Notes: a model not told the origin generated them from the letters alone. Positions 1-9,140 are shown, numbered from the stretch's first letter. The stretch: DNA of 64,000 nt from Thalassococcus halodurans (GCF_900108225.1 NZ_FNUZ01000006.1:177147-241146), one strand, 5' to 3'. Numbers and translations: made by a program.

Positions 1-685
1 TGCCTATCAAACCATCCAGGCCGACACGGTACACCCTGTCGATAGAGGGATTTATGAGACGCAGTCGCAGACGGTCGCCTCGTTTCACAGTCTTGCCGGT
101 TCCATTGAAAACAAGTGCCGTGACCGTATTGCCGATACGGCCCTCGGTTGCGAAGTGGGCCGGGTTGAACGCTTCGTCGTACTGCCCGGACTGATCCAGC
201 AAGACATCGAAGAACTGAACAACGATGTCATGGTCGACAGCCGGCGCATTTTGCTCCTCGACGATGAAGGCGCCGAAAAGACCGCGGCTGACCTGATCGT
301 AAGACAGGTAATGCGAGTGATACCAATACGTGCCGGCATCCGGGACGCCGAATTGATAACGATACGAGTCGCCCGGAATGACCACATCCTGAGTGAGGAC
401 GTTGACACCATCCATCCGATTTGGAACCCGCAACCCATGCCAGTGAACGAGAGCGCCCTCCTCCAATCGGTTATCGAGGGTAATGCGGGCGGTTTGTCCT
501 TGTCGCATTCTGACTTCTGGGCCCGGCAGACCACCGTTGAAGCCCAACATCGACACGTCGTACCCAGCAAGGTGCGCCTTGATCGATTGGGGCGCGAGGA
601 TCAACTCGTGTGTCGCTGCTGGCAAGCGGGTACCAGCCAGCGCAACGGTCATCCCGCCAAGGAAAGACCTCCGGCTCAAAGACAA
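1..685 (-). CDS. Multicopper oxidase, N-terminal part (cut by window edge)
   Basis: The frame is open to the left edge, so only about 228 residues are visible. They contain a twin-arginine signal (SRRSFLGG near residue 4) and the first cupredoxin domain with the trinuclear-copper ligand motifs VHWHGLRV and WYHSHY, followed by RGLFGAFIVEE. This is the architecture of periplasmic copper oxidases (CopA/CueO type) that oxidise Cu(I). I chose TTG at 685 because a strong Shine-Dalgarno (GAGGTGA) lies six bases upstream, while an alternative GTG at 694 would fall inside that site. It lies downstream of an L,D-transpeptidase on the same strand. It is a paralogue of the complete oxidase at 7703-9097. 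The family is secure, the exact substrate is inferred. Confidence 0.9.
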   Translation of the reverse strand, partial: MSLSRRSFLGGMTVALAGTRLPAATHELILAPQSIKAHLAGYDVSMLGFNGGLPGPEVRMRQGQTARITLDNRLEEGALVHWHGLRVPNRMDGVNVLTQDVVIPGDSYRYQFGVPDAGTYWYHSHYLSYDQVSRGLFGAFIVEEQNAPAVDHDIVVQFFDVLLDQSGQYDEAFNPAHFATEGRIGNTVTALVFNGTGKTVKRGDRLRLRLINPSIDRVYRVGLDGLIG

Positions 686-777
686 TTCCGTCACCTCATG
701 AATGATAGACTGGCTTTCGCCAACTGCCGCACTTGTGCCATTTCCGGAAGAGGAACTTCAAGGCGACAGAACACTCC

Positions 778-1359
778 TCACGCCGTTGTCACTTTGGGAT
801 ACAGGAAGACGCGGGCGCCGATTTCAACGCGTTCGTACAGATCCTTCACATGTTCATTCGTCAACCGCGCGCATCCATTCGACACGGCAGACCCAATTGT
901 CTCCGGGGCGTTCGTTCCATGAATGCGAAGATAGGTATCGCGTCCCTCGGCATCGTAGAGATAGAGCGCGCGGGCCCCGAGCGGGTTGTTTGGCCCGCCT
1001 TTCAGTCCATCCTTGTACTTTGCGTATTTGCGTGGCTCGCGCCGGATCATGGCGTTCGTTGGCCGCCACCATGGCCATTTGGCCTTGCGCGCTACCGTGA
1101 ACTCTCCGGGTTCGTACAAACCTTTGCGCCCTACCCCGACCCCGTAGCGGATCGCCATCCCGTCCTCGAGCATGAAATAAAGGAAAAAATCGTCGGGAAC
1201 GACGTGGACATCGCCTTTAACCCAGTCACCACGACGGGTGTTTACCAATTGTGGTTCGAACCGTTCGGGCAATTTGACTTTGTGGGCCCAGGCAGTTGTG
1301 GGCAGAAAGCAACCCATCGCTCCGGCACAAATCAATTCTCGTCTCGTGAAATTCTGCAT
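778..1359 (-). CDS. L,D-transpeptidase (YkuD domain), exported
   Basis: This 193-residue protein carries a YkuD catalytic domain. The sequence shows RIHGTNAP followed by SNGCARL near the C-terminus, matching the family's His and catalytic Cys motif (HG...S-x-GC-x-R). These enzymes make 3-3 peptidoglycan cross-links or attach proteins to the wall in the periplasm. The N-terminus TRRELICAG resembles a twin-arginine signal. I chose the ATG at 1359 because GAGGAG sits eight bases upstream; an in-frame ATG 16 codons earlier has no such site. It is the first gene of a leftward pair with the partial multicopper oxidase. A second L,D-transpeptidase lies at 11511-12071, also next to copper redox genes. 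Confidence 0.9.
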   Translation of the reverse strand: MQNFTRRELICAGAMGCFLPTTAWAHKVKLPERFEPQLVNTRRGDWVKGDVHVVPDDFFLYFMLEDGMAIRYGVGVGRKGLYEPGEFTVARKAKWPWWRPTNAMIRREPRKYAKYKDGLKGGPNNPLGARALYLYDAEGRDTYLRIHGTNAPETIGSAVSNGCARLTNEHVKDLYERVEIGARVFLYPKVTTA

Positions 1360-1476
1360 GGCGCGATCTCCTCGGACCCATGAAAATTCAGTGCGCGTCA
1401 GGGGCAAAGAAAAGAAGCCGTGAACCGGGGCAAACGACGCGCCTTTGTTGCCTTGAAACTACGAAAATTCGTGCTT

Positions 1477-1507
1477 TTGGAACTCTCCAGCGCTGGAATG
1501 TTGTTGT
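1477..1507 (+). promoter_or_regulatory. Possible CueR-type promoter of the DUF305 gene
   Basis: TTGGAA, then 19 bases holding the dyad CTCCAGCGCTGGAATG, then a weak -10 (TGTTGT). The dyad resembles the stronger CueR boxes elsewhere in this window, but both hexamers are poor. It could serve the gene at 1539 or the divergent transpeptidase. Confidence 0.4.
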
Positions 1508-1538
1508 TTTACAGAGAACTGCAAGGAGGTGACTGGAA

Positions 1539-2375
1539 ATGCACTACTCACGATTCTTTATGATGATCGGAACATCGACCGTGGTCATGTTCGTTCTGAT
1601 GTACCTGAACACCTATCTTTGGGGCCATATCTTCTTTTCGGAGACACGCCTTTACATGGCCATCCTGATGGGGGCGACCATGGCCGTGATCATGTTGGCG
1701 TACATGTTGTCCATGTATCAGAACACCAAAGCCAACATCGCGATTTTCGTTGGCGCAATAGTCCTTTTCGCGGCGAGCCTCTGGCTGGTTCGCGGACAAT
1801 TCACGGTGCAGGACAGGTCCTACATGCGCGCCATGATCCCGCACCACTCGATCGCCATCATGACGTCGACTCGTGCCGAGATCACCGACCCGCGCGTCCG
1901 GGGGCTCGCAGACGACATTATCTATGCGCAGGACAAGGAAATCGCCGAAATGCGCTACCTTATTGCTGACATTGGAGCAAACGGCGAAGCATCGGCCACG
2001 CGAAGCGAAACGCCGGCGCAGGTTGTGGATGCGCAACAGGCGCTTCAAACGGAGGTCGTGTCGAAGGTCGATCCTGAGTTTCTGACGGAAGACGAAATCG
2101 CTGCGGTGTTCCCGAATGGCGGAAATTGCCGCTTTGCTTACACCTCGGACAGTCCGGCTGTACTGGTGACTGGTGAAACCGGCGAAGGGTCTGCCGCCGC
2201 AATGAAGATCAGCGGTGATCTGGTGCGCCTGAATGCGCAGGGCGAAAATGCATTTTCTGAAGGCCCGCTGTCGGCCGAGATCGCAGAGACGAACGGTGAC
2301 CTGACCGATCTGATCGTCAGCGCGGGAACCGACTACGAAGCCGGGTTCCGTGGTCAACTTACGTGCAGCGGATAA
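1539..2375 (+). CDS. Membrane-anchored DUF305 protein
   Basis: A 278-residue protein with three predicted N-terminal membrane segments (about residues 8-30, 37-58 and 66-87) followed by a DUF305 motif, MIPHHSIAIMTS, with the paired histidines typical of this family. DUF305 proteins are frequent in copper resistance loci and are thought to bind metal in the periplasm. The C-terminal ~90 residues (from VFPNGGNCRF) form a separate domain with two cysteines that I do not recognise. A very good Shine-Dalgarno (AAGGAGGTGA) precedes the ATG. The next gene follows after 12 bases, so the two are probably cotranscribed. Confidence 0.8.
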   Translation: MHYSRFFMMIGTSTVVMFVLMYLNTYLWGHIFFSETRLYMAILMGATMAVIMLAYMLSMYQNTKANIAIFVGAIVLFAASLWLVRGQFTVQDRSYMRAMIPHHSIAIMTSTRAEITDPRVRGLADDIIYAQDKEIAEMRYLIADIGANGEASATRSETPAQVVDAQQALQTEVVSKVDPEFLTEDEIAAVFPNGGNCRFAYTSDSPAVLVTGETGEGSAAAMKISGDLVRLNAQGENAFSEGPLSAEIAETNGDLTDLIVSAGTDYEAGFRGQLTCSG

Positions 2376-2387
2376 GGAGGAAAGGAC

Positions 2388-3152
2388 ATGCCCCGCGACA
2401 CAGACAGTAAATCCGCGCAGCTTTATCGCATGGTCATGCCGGGCCATGTCTGCCCCTACGGTCTGAAATCGAAAGACCTGCTGGAGCGGCAAGGCTTCGA
2501 GGTGGAAGACCATCCGCTTGACACCCGTGAAGACACCGATGCTTTCATGGAGAAGCACGGGGTCGAGACGACGCCGCAGACTTTCATCGGGGACGAACGG
2601 ATCGGCGGTTACGATGATCTCAGGGTGTTTTTCGACATTGACCCACCCGAGGAAGAGCAAAGCGACACGACCTACCAGCCGGTCATCGCGATCTTTTCCG
2701 TTGCCGCGCTGTTGGCATTGGGCCTGTCTTGGCACCAGTACGGGTCGGTCCTTACCTTGCGGGGGTTCGAATGGTTCATTTCGCTGTCCATGACCATTCT
2801 CGCGATCCAGAAATTGCAGGATGTCGAAGGGTTTTCGACGATGTTCCTCAACTACGATCTGCTGGCGCGCAAATGGGTGCGATACGGCAAGGTCTACCCG
2901 TTCGGCGAAGCGTTGGCAGGTGTCCTGATGACTGCCGGCGCGCTGCTGTGGCTCTCGGCGCCTGTCGCCCTGTTTATCGGCACGGTCGGCGCTGTCAGCG
3001 TGTTCAAGGCTGTTTATATCGACAAGAGAGAGCTGAAATGCGCCTGCGTCGGCGGTGACAGTTCCGTCCCGCTGGGGTTCATTTCGCTGACGGAAAACCT
3101 GATGATGATCTTCATGGGTATCTGGATGCCGGTCCGCGCGATCTGGTTCTGA
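2388..3152 (+). CDS. Glutaredoxin-like domain fused to MauE-like membrane protein
   Basis: Residues ~10-85 form a glutaredoxin-like fold with a VCPYGLKS active-site stretch (one Cys in CPYG) and TTPQTFIGDERIGGYDDL, the usual cis-Pro and GG-D region. Residues ~95-254 hold four hydrophobic segments resembling MauE/DoxX-type proteins, with ELKCACVGG containing two cysteines near the last segments. MauE proteins take part in disulfide formation of periplasmic redox enzymes. This suggests a membrane thiol-relay protein serving the copper and cytochrome proteins around it. It follows the DUF305 gene by 12 bases with GGAGG upstream of its start. Function is inferred from domains only. Confidence 0.75.
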   Translation: MPRDTDSKSAQLYRMVMPGHVCPYGLKSKDLLERQGFEVEDHPLDTREDTDAFMEKHGVETTPQTFIGDERIGGYDDLRVFFDIDPPEEEQSDTTYQPVIAIFSVAALLALGLSWHQYGSVLTLRGFEWFISLSMTILAIQKLQDVEGFSTMFLNYDLLARKWVRYGKVYPFGEALAGVLMTAGALLWLSAPVALFIGTVGAVSVFKAVYIDKRELKCACVGGDSSVPLGFISLTENLMMIFMGIWMPVRAIWF

Positions 3153-3173
3153 GGTACAGCCCCTTCTTGCCTG

Positions 3174-3572
3174 TCACTTGGCCAACCGCTCCGGCGACAG
3201 ATCCTCGATGATGGGGCAGTCGGGCCGGTGATCCCCGGCACATTTTTCCACCAGTTCGGCGAGCGTCGCGCGCATGGATTGCAGTTTCGCGATCTTTTCC
3301 TCGATCTGGCGCAGATGGTCTTCCGCAACCGCCTTCACTTGCATGCTTTCGCGGTTTTCATCCTCGTAGAGCGACAGGAGCGTCCTGCAATCTTCGATGG
3401 TGAACCCCAAGGCCCGTGCGCGACCCAGAAACGCCAGCTTGTGAATGTGGCTCTCGGTGAACGCGCGGTAGCCGTTCTCGCTACGGTTCGGGCGGATCAG
3501 CCCGATGTCCTCGTAGTAGCGGATTGTTTTTGGGGGCACACCCGATTGTCGGGCAACGTCTCCGATGTTCAT
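3174..3572 (-). CDS. cueR: Copper-responsive MerR-family regulator CueR
   Basis: A 132-residue MerR-family activator. The N-terminal winged helix reads MNIGDVARQSGVPPKTIRYYEDIGLI. The effector loop has CAGDHRPDCPI, a C-x7-C pair matching the Cu(I)-binding cysteines of CueR (C112 and C120 in E. coli). The Asp-rich ZntR pattern and the third Cys of MerR(Hg) are absent. CueR binds a dyad between -35 and -10 elements with a 19-bp spacer and activates when Cu(I) binds. It lies 12 bases downstream of copA on the same strand, so it is probably autoregulated from the copA promoter at 6126-6156. Matching boxes occur at several other places in this window. Confidence 0.93.
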   Translation of the reverse strand: MNIGDVARQSGVPPKTIRYYEDIGLIRPNRSENGYRAFTESHIHKLAFLGRARALGFTIEDCRTLLSLYEDENRESMQVKAVAEDHLRQIEEKIAKLQSMRATLAELVEKCAGDHRPDCPIIEDLSPERLAK

Positions 3573-3584
3573 GTCGAACCTCCG

Positions 3585-6095
3585 TTATTCTGCTGGAGCA
3601 GGAGTGGCGGCTGCCAGCTCTGCCGGGATTGCGCGCTGCTCGTCCATCGCAGGCGCGATGCGCCGCAGCCGCAGGGCATTGGTCAGGACAAACACCGAGG
3701 ACAACGCCATCGCACCCGCCGCAAGGATTGGTGACAGGAGCAACCCAAAGGCGGGATAAAGCACCCCGGCAGCGACCGGAATAAGTGCCACGTTGTAGGC
3801 AAAGGCCCAGAACAGGTTCTGCCGGATGTTGCGCATGGTCCGCCGCGATACTTCGAAGGCGTTCACCACGCCGCGCAAATCGCCCGACATCAGGACGACA
3901 TCCGCAGATTCGATGGCCACATCGGTGCCGGTTCCAATGGCGATGCCCACATCGGCATGCGCCAGCGCCGGGGCGTCGTTGATCCCGTCGCCGACAAAGG
4001 CGATGCGCTTGTTCCCTTGGCGCAAACTGTCGAGCGCCGCAACCTTGCCGTCCGGCAGGACGCCGGCGATGACGTGGTCGATACCGGTTTCGCGGGCGAT
4101 GGCTTCGGCGGTTTCGCGTTTGTCGCCGGTGATCATCGCAACCGCAAGACCCTTTTCGTGCAGCGCTGCGATGGCTGCGCGGCTTGCCGGTTTGACCGGA
4201 TCGGCCACGCCGATCACGGCGGCGACACGCCCATCTATGGCAGCGTAAAGCGCCGTGCGACCCTTGCTTGCGATCTTCGTTTCCTCTGGAGCCAATGCCG
4301 AGACGTCAATGCCTTCGCGCGCCATGTAGCGGTCGGCCCCAACCAACACCTCCACGTCTTCGACCACGGCGCGCACGCCGTAACCTGTGACCGATTGAAA
4401 GCCTTCGGCCGCCACAAGAGGTGCGCCCTCGGCCCGCGCGGCCCGCACGATGGCGTCCGCGACAGGATGCTCGGAGAGCGACTCCACGGCAGCGATCTTC
4501 GAGAGCGTTGTTGGGCGATCGAACCCTTCCGCCAGCACAAGGTCAGTCAGTGCGGGTCGCCCCTCGGTCACCGTGCCTGTTTTGTCGAGGGCGACCACAT
4601 CAACGGAATCAAGTTGCTGCAAGGCGTCACCTTTACGGAACAGGACACCCATTTCCGCAGCACGTCCCGTCCCGACCATGATCGAGGTCGGCGTCGCAAG
4701 CCCCATCGCGCAGGGGCACGCGATGATGAGCACCGACACACCGGCGACCAGCGCCATCGTCAGGGCCGGATCAGGCCCGAAAAACAGCCAGACCAGCACG
4801 GTCGCCGCCGCGATCGCCATCACGGCAGGCACGAACCACAAGGTGATCCGGTCGACCAATCCCTGGATCGGCAGTTTGGCGCCCTGGGCCTCTTCGACCA
4901 TGCGAATAATCTGCGCCAGGGTCGTGTCGGCGCCGACCCGCGTGGCGAGGAACTGTAGGCTTCCGGCGCCGTTGACCGTCCCGCCGGTCACCGTATCTCC
5001 GGCACCTTTTTCAGCGGGGATCGGCTCGCCTGTCAGCATGCTTTCGTCGACGCGGCTGGTCCCCTCGATGACCTCGCCATCGACCGCGATGCGTTCACCA
5101 GGGCGCACGATGACGATGTCACCCTGAACCAGCGCATCGATCTCGATCTCGACGCTTTCTCCGTCCCGCATCACGCGTGCAGTCCGCGCCTGAAGCCCTA
5201 ATAGCTTCTGGATGGCCGCGCCCGTTCTCCCCTTGGCGCGCGCTTCAAGAAACCGCCCCAGAAGGATCAGAACGACGATGACCGCTGCCGCCTCGAAATA
5301 GACGGTGCGCAGCGTGTCAGGCAGGACCGACGGTACGAATGTCGCAACCACGGAATAAAGGTAAGCCGCCCCGGTGCCGACCGCGACGAGGCTGTTCATG
5401 TCGGGGGCACCCCGGAACAAGGCCGGGAAACCCTTGGTGTAAAACGTCCGGCCCGGGCCGAAGAGAACGATTGTCGTCAGCACGAACTGAAGAAGCCAAC
5501 TCGTCTGCTGGCCAATCGTGGTCTCGATCAGCATATGAACGGCCGGAATGACGTGGCCACCCATTTCGATCAGGAAGACCGGCAAGGCGAGGATGGCCGC
5601 AAAGGTGACCCGTTTGGCAAGCGCCTGAGCCTCTTCCTCCTTGCGCGCAACTCTGTCGTCACCGGCCTGGGCCGTTGCCACGGTTGCTGGATACCCTGCC
5701 GCGCCGCTTGATTCGATCAGATCGGATGTCGTGACAAGACCTTCGACGTAAACGACCGTCGCCGTCTCTGAGGCGAGGTTGACGTTCACCTCGACCACCC
5801 CGGGCACCGCGGCAAGCGCCTTATCGACCCGCCCGACGCAAGAGGCACAGGACATCGCTGCAATCGTGAGTTCGGCCCTGGCCTTCCGCGCGGGGTAGCC
5901 CAGCTCGCGAAGGGATTCGATGATGTCGGGAATGCGCTTGAGCGCGTCCACGCTCATGCGAGCAGTTTCCGAGGCAAGGTTCACCGACACATCCTCTACG
6001 CCGTCGATTGCATTCAATGCGCGATCGACCCTGCCAACGCAGGACGCGCATGACATGCCTTCGATCGGCAGGCTGATCTGTTTGGGTTCGGGCAT
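3585..6095 (-). CDS. copA: Cu(I)-exporting P1B-type ATPase CopA
   Basis: This 836-residue ATPase pumps Cu(I) out of the cytosol. Two N-terminal heavy-metal domains each carry [11 protein letters not shown]. They are followed by the actuator TGEP loop, the metal-selective membrane motif [11 protein letters not shown] (CPC), the phosphorylation site DKTGTVTEG, the [10 protein letters not shown] segment and the hinge [13 protein letters not shown] plus two CxxC domains marks the Cu(I) subfamily. I prefer ATG 6095 (MPEPKQ), which has CAGGTGA five bases upstream, over ATG 6116, which has no ribosome site. Transcription starts from a CueR promoter at 6126-6156, and cueR follows after 12 bases. Confidence 0.95.
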   Translation of the reverse strand: MPEPKQISLPIEGMSCASCVGRVDRALNAIDGVEDVSVNLASETARMSVDALKRIPDIIESLRELGYPARKARAELTIAAMSCASCVGRVDKALAAVPGVVEVNVNLASETATVVYVEGLVTTSDLIESSGAAGYPATVATAQAGDDRVARKEEEAQALAKRVTFAAILALPVFLIEMGGHVIPAVHMLIETTIGQQTSWLLQFVLTTIVLFGPGRTFYTKGFPALFRGAPDMNSLVAVGTGAAYLYSVVATFVPSVLPDTLRTVYFEAAAVIVVLILLGRFLEARAKGRTGAAIQKLLGLQARTARVMRDGESVEIEIDALVQGDIVIVRPGERIAVDGEVIEGTSRVDESMLTGEPIPAEKGAGDTVTGGTVNGAGSLQFLATRVGADTTLAQIIRMVEEAQGAKLPIQGLVDRITLWFVPAVMAIAAATVLVWLFFGPDPALTMALVAGVSVLIIACPCAMGLATPTSIMVGTGRAAEMGVLFRKGDALQQLDSVDVVALDKTGTVTEGRPALTDLVLAEGFDRPTTLSKIAAVESLSEHPVADAIVRAARAEGAPLVAAEGFQSVTGYGVRAVVEDVEVLVGADRYMAREGIDVSALAPEETKIASKGRTALYAAIDGRVAAVIGVADPVKPASRAAIAALHEKGLAVAMITGDKRETAEAIARETGIDHVIAGVLPDGKVAALDSLRQGNKRIAFVGDGINDAPALAHADVGIAIGTGTDVAIESADVVLMSGDLRGVVNAFEVSRRTMRNIRQNLFWAFAYNVALIPVAAGVLYPAFGLLLSPILAAGAMALSSVFVLTNALRLRRIAPAMDEQRAIPAELAAATPAPAE

Positions 6096-6125
6096 ATGTG
6101 TCACCTGTTTTTCCATTCGAAGTGG

Positions 6126-6156
6126 AATATGAGGCTTCCAGTTACTGGAGGGTCAA
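6126..6156 (-). promoter_or_regulatory. CueR-dependent promoter of copA
   Basis: On the minus strand: -35 TTGACC, 19-base spacer holding the dyad CTCCAGTAACTGGAAG, -10 CATATT. The long 19-base spacing and CCAG-N3-CTGG core are the signature of CueR/MerR activated promoters. It faces away from the copZ promoter at 6185-6215. Confidence 0.85.
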
Positions 6157-6184
6157 TGGGAGGGCGCCAAATAAATTTCTTCAC

Positions 6185-6215
6185 TTGACCTTCCAGCGGG
6201 GGGAAGCCCCATGTC
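6185..6215 (+). promoter_or_regulatory. CueR-dependent promoter of copZ
   Basis: TTGACC, a 19-base spacer with ACCTTCC and GGAAGC half-sites, then CATGTC as -10. Same spacing as the divergent copA promoter, 33 bases before the copZ start. Confidence 0.82.
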
Positions 6216-6247
6216 ACCGATAGAAATCAGATCAAGGAGTGGTTCCG

Positions 6248-6448
6248 ATGAAGTTCAGCGTTCCGGACATGAGCTGTGGGCATTGCACCGCAGCAATCGA
6301 AAGCGCGGTGAAGAGCGCAGATCCGAATGCAGGCGTAGAATGTGACCTTTCTGCCCGACAGGTGCATGTCGACAGCGTGTTACCAGCCGATCAGGTCCAA
6401 GCGATCATTCGGGATGCGGGCTACAACGTGGAACCTGCGGCCGCTTGA
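6248..6448 (+). CDS. copZ: Copper chaperone CopZ (heavy-metal-associated domain)
   Basis: A 66-residue cytosolic protein consisting of one heavy-metal-associated domain with the Cu(I) site MSCGHC near the N-terminus and the usual end GYNVEP. Such chaperones deliver Cu(I) to CopA and to CueR. AAGGAG eight bases upstream supports the ATG at 6248 rather than the GTG at 6239, which overlaps the ribosome site. It is divergent from copA, with back-to-back CueR promoters between them, and convergent with the dsbA-like gene at 6491. Confidence 0.92.
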   Translation: MKFSVPDMSCGHCTAAIESAVKSADPNAGVECDLSARQVHVDSVLPADQVQAIIRDAGYNVEPAAA

Positions 6449-6452
6449 TGCA

Positions 6453-6484
6453 GTGCCTGGACCACCCAAGGGTGGTCCGGGCAC
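6453..6484. terminator. Strong hairpin between convergent genes
   Basis: A 15-bp stem with a 2-base loop (GTGCCTGGACCACCC pairs with GGGTGGTCCGGGCAC, one G-U) separates the ends of copZ and the dsbA-like gene. It probably terminates both, although no long T run follows on either side. Confidence 0.65.
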
Positions 6485-6490
6485 AGAATT

Positions 6491-7222
6491 TCAGTCTTCG
6501 ACTTTGCGGGCTTCCTCGACCAAGTCGGCAAGCTGCGCCTTTTCGACGAAGCCCGGGACCAGCGCATCCCCGATCACGAAAGACGGCGTGCCGTTAAAGC
6601 CCAGAGCTTGGGTCAGTTGCATGGAGGTCGCAATGTGCTCTTCGACCTCGGGGGCCTCCATGTCCTTGCGCAACTGCGCGATATCCAGGCCGATCTCCTC
6701 GGCCACGCGCAGCACGGAGGCCTCTTCCGCGCGGCCTTCCAGCCCCATCATTGCCCAGTGAAACTCTTCGTATTTGTCCTGCTTGCGCGCTGCCAAGGCC
6801 GCTTTCGCGGCAAACACCGATCCGTCTCCGAGAATGGGCCATTCACGATAGACGAGGCGAATGTTGGGATCGTCTTCGATCAAAGCCCGCACCTCGGGTT
6901 TGACCCGCCGACAATAGGGACAGTTGTAGTCGAAAAATTCCACAACAGTGACGTCCCCTTCCAGGTTGCCGAGAACCGGCGCATTCGGATCGTTCTCGAT
7001 CAGATCGCGCTGGTCATTCAGAACTTGGGCCTGACTGAGCTCCTGCGCTTGCGCCTGCCTTTGTTCGAGGATCGCCACGGCCTCCATGACAATCTCCGGG
7101 TTCTCGCGGATTGCCTCGAGCACAAGTTCCTTGACCCGGGACTCTGACAGTTCGTCCGCGAGTGCCGGTATCGGAAGCAAGGCAGCTATCGCGACCGTCG
7201 TGAAGGCTTGTCTGAAACGCAT
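6491..7222 (-). CDS. DsbA-family periplasmic thiol oxidoreductase
   Basis: A 243-residue exported protein (signal peptide to about ALA-DE, residue 22). It has a helical N-terminal extension rich in Glu/Gln, then a DsbA-type thioredoxin fold with active site FDYNCPYCRRV and the cis-Pro region NGTPSFVIG. These proteins oxidise or isomerise cysteines in the periplasm; ScsC is a copper-linked relative. It is the last gene of a leftward operon whose other members are cytochromes, a multicopper oxidase and an L,D-transpeptidase, and it starts one base after the preceding cytochrome stop. The ScsB/DsbD-like protein at 12813 is a likely reductant. Confidence 0.9.
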   Translation of the reverse strand: MRFRQAFTTVAIAALLPIPALADELSESRVKELVLEAIRENPEIVMEAVAILEQRQAQAQELSQAQVLNDQRDLIENDPNAPVLGNLEGDVTVVEFFDYNCPYCRRVKPEVRALIEDDPNIRLVYREWPILGDGSVFAAKAALAARKQDKYEEFHWAMMGLEGRAEEASVLRVAEEIGLDIAQLRKDMEAPEVEEHIATSMQLTQALGFNGTPSFVIGDALVPGFVEKAQLADLVEEARKVED

Positions 7223-7223
7223 T

Positions 7224-7706
7224 TTAGTTCTCTCCCCGTTGTTCGTCGGCTTCTGTCCGCGCGGCCTGGACTTCGCGGATGCGGTCTGGCCAGGTGGACC
7301 GGATGAAGGCCAGGATGTTGTGAATTTGCTGGTCGGTCAGCACGTCTGCGAAACCGGGCATGCCACTGTCGAATTCGACGCCCTGACGCGCCAGAAGCGC
7401 CGCACCCCCCAGTTTTGTGTAATCGAAGAGCAGGCTGTCAGGATGATGCCAGGTGTGACCCGTCTCATCATGTGGTGGTGCTGGCAGGCGCCCATCCGCG
7501 CCGGGCGTTCGCCATTCCGGCTGGCCTTCCAGACCCGCGCCATGACAAGACGCACAGTTTTCTGCGTAGAGCAACGCGCCTTCTTCGATGTCGTAGCTCT
7601 CCGCCCTGGACGCGCTGCCGACATCCGAGGATGCACTGGTCGAGAGCCAATACGTGAAGGCGGCTGCTGCGACAGTGATCGGAAGGGACCAAACGAGATA
7701 TCTCAT
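7224..7706 (-). CDS. Monohaem cytochrome c, membrane-anchored or exported
   Basis: A 160-residue class I cytochrome c with one CASCH haem motif (LLYAENCASCHGAGLEG) and a candidate axial Met in SGMPGFADVLT. The N-terminus (MRYLVWSLPITVAAAAFTYW) is a signal or anchor. The start ATG overlaps the stop of the multicopper oxidase in an ATGA, which fixes the start at 7706 and indicates translational coupling. It probably accepts electrons from, or donates to, the neighbouring oxidase. The DsbA-like gene follows one base after its stop. Confidence 0.9.
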   Translation of the reverse strand: MRYLVWSLPITVAAAAFTYWLSTSASSDVGSASRAESYDIEEGALLYAENCASCHGAGLEGQPEWRTPGADGRLPAPPHDETGHTWHHPDSLLFDYTKLGGAALLARQGVEFDSGMPGFADVLTDQQIHNILAFIRSTWPDRIREVQAARTEADEQRGEN

Positions 7707-9097
7707 GTGACCCGTATCCAGGTTGTCATGCCAGATGCGGCGTGGCTGAGCATGTGGCAATGGAACAGCCACTTGCCGGGATTGTCTGCCGTAAAGGCGA
7801 TCTCCCGGGACTCGTTGCCGGCCAACAGGATCGTGTCCCGCATCGGCCCGAACGCGCCGCCGGGGCGCAGCTCGCGGAAATGCATCCCGTGCAGGTGCAT
7901 CGCATGTGGGAAAACGGTCTGGTTCTCGATCTTCAGGCGCACCGGCTCGTTCAGGGATAGATCGGCCAGTGGCGTGTAGGTCATTTCGGCGACATCATTC
8001 AGGGCCCAGAATTTGCCCGCTTGGGCAAGCTGACGGAATCCAAGACGTTCCCCGCCAAGCAATGCGGACTGCATTCGCCCCATTGCCCCGCCGGACATGA
8101 CCAGTCGCAAATCACGCGCATCGGCAAGGTCCGGGGCGTGTGCCGCGGGGTTCGGCGGCAACGGCAGTGGCTTGCCTCTTGGTACTGAACTGGCTGTGCC
8201 GTTGACCAGAAAACTCACCAACGGGGTCAGTTGATCATCATCGCCGATGCGAAGCAATTGGGCGGTGCCGCCTTCGCCTTCGGTCACATCCACAATTAAG
8301 TCGACGCGCTGTGCCGGGCCGAGGATCAACTCGCCGTCAACCGACTGGGGTTGGCCGGTTGGCATTCCATCCACGGCCACCGTCCAGCCACTGAATCCAG
8401 AGAGCCTCAGCGGGAAAATTCGAGCGCTTGCTGCGTTGATGATCCGCAAGCGAATGCGTTCGTTGCGCTTCGCGGGCAAGGTCAGGTCATAGCGCCCATT
8501 GGTCGTGATAAAGTTGCCGATGCGTCCACCGTGGCTCATCATCATAGGCTGTTCGAAATTGTCGAACAGCTGCCCGCTCTCAGGGTCGAGCAACCAGTCC
8601 TCCAGAACGATGACTTCCTCGCGGTCGATGTCCGGTCCATCGACCTCTTCGACGATCAAGGCACCGCGCAAACCACGCGCGACTTGCTCGTATGAGCGAT
8701 TATGCGCGTGATACCAATAGGTGCCCGCGTCCGGTACGACGAAGTCGTAGTCAAAGGTTTCACCTGGTGCCACGGCTTTCTGGGTCAGTCCTGAAACGCC
8801 ATCCATCGCGTTATCGATCCGGATTCCGTGCCAGTGAACCGAACTGGGATCGGGTACCTCGTTGCGGAACCTGCGACGCACCCGATCGCCTTGTGCAACC
8901 CGGATTTCCGGGGCCGGAACAAGACCGTCATAGCCCCAGATCTCTGTTTCCGGGTAGGTGTCCGGAAGAAGTTGTCGACGCGCAACCTTGGTAACCACGT
9001 CCTCGAACGGGGTTGCGGCATAAGCCGACCGCGGGATGGCGGCCGCACAGGCCGCCAGAGTTGCATTGCGCAAGAAATCCCTACGTGTTTGTTTCAT
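7703..9097 (-). CDS. Multicopper oxidase, Tat-exported (CueO/CopA-like)
   Basis: A complete 464-residue three-domain multicopper oxidase. It has a Tat signal (TRRDFLRNA, then a hydrophobic stretch ending SAYA). The four copper motifs are present: SVHWHGIRID, WYHAHNRS, FPHAMHLHGMHF and LFHCHMLSHAASGM, including the type 1 Cys and axial Met. Such enzymes oxidise Cu(I) or phenolics in the periplasm. It lacks the long Met-rich helix of CueO. GAGGATCGAA precedes the ATG. It lies between a dihaem cytochrome gene and a coupled monohaem cytochrome gene, which suggests exchange of electrons with cytochromes as well as with oxygen. Confidence 0.93.
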   Translation of the reverse strand: MKQTRRDFLRNATLAACAAAIPRSAYAATPFEDVVTKVARRQLLPDTYPETEIWGYDGLVPAPEIRVAQGDRVRRRFRNEVPDPSSVHWHGIRIDNAMDGVSGLTQKAVAPGETFDYDFVVPDAGTYWYHAHNRSYEQVARGLRGALIVEEVDGPDIDREEVIVLEDWLLDPESGQLFDNFEQPMMMSHGGRIGNFITTNGRYDLTLPAKRNERIRLRIINAASARIFPLRLSGFSGWTVAVDGMPTGQPQSVDGELILGPAQRVDLIVDVTEGEGGTAQLLRIGDDDQLTPLVSFLVNGTASSVPRGKPLPLPPNPAAHAPDLADARDLRLVMSGGAMGRMQSALLGGERLGFRQLAQAGKFWALNDVAEMTYTPLADLSLNEPVRLKIENQTVFPHAMHLHGMHFRELRPGGAFGPMRDTILLAGNESREIAFTADNPGKWLFHCHMLSHAASGMTTWIRVT

Positions 9098-9113
9098 TTC
9101 GATCCTCGAGAAA

Positions 9114-9134
9114 GCGGGGGCGTGTCGCCCCCGC
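9114..9134 (-). terminator. GC-rich hairpin in front of the multicopper oxidase gene
   Basis: A 9-bp stem (GCGGGGGCG with CGCCCCCGC, loop of three) followed on the minus strand by TTTC. It lies between the dihaem cytochrome and oxidase genes and may partly terminate or set transcript ratios. Confidence 0.5.
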
Positions 9135-9140
9135 GTGATG

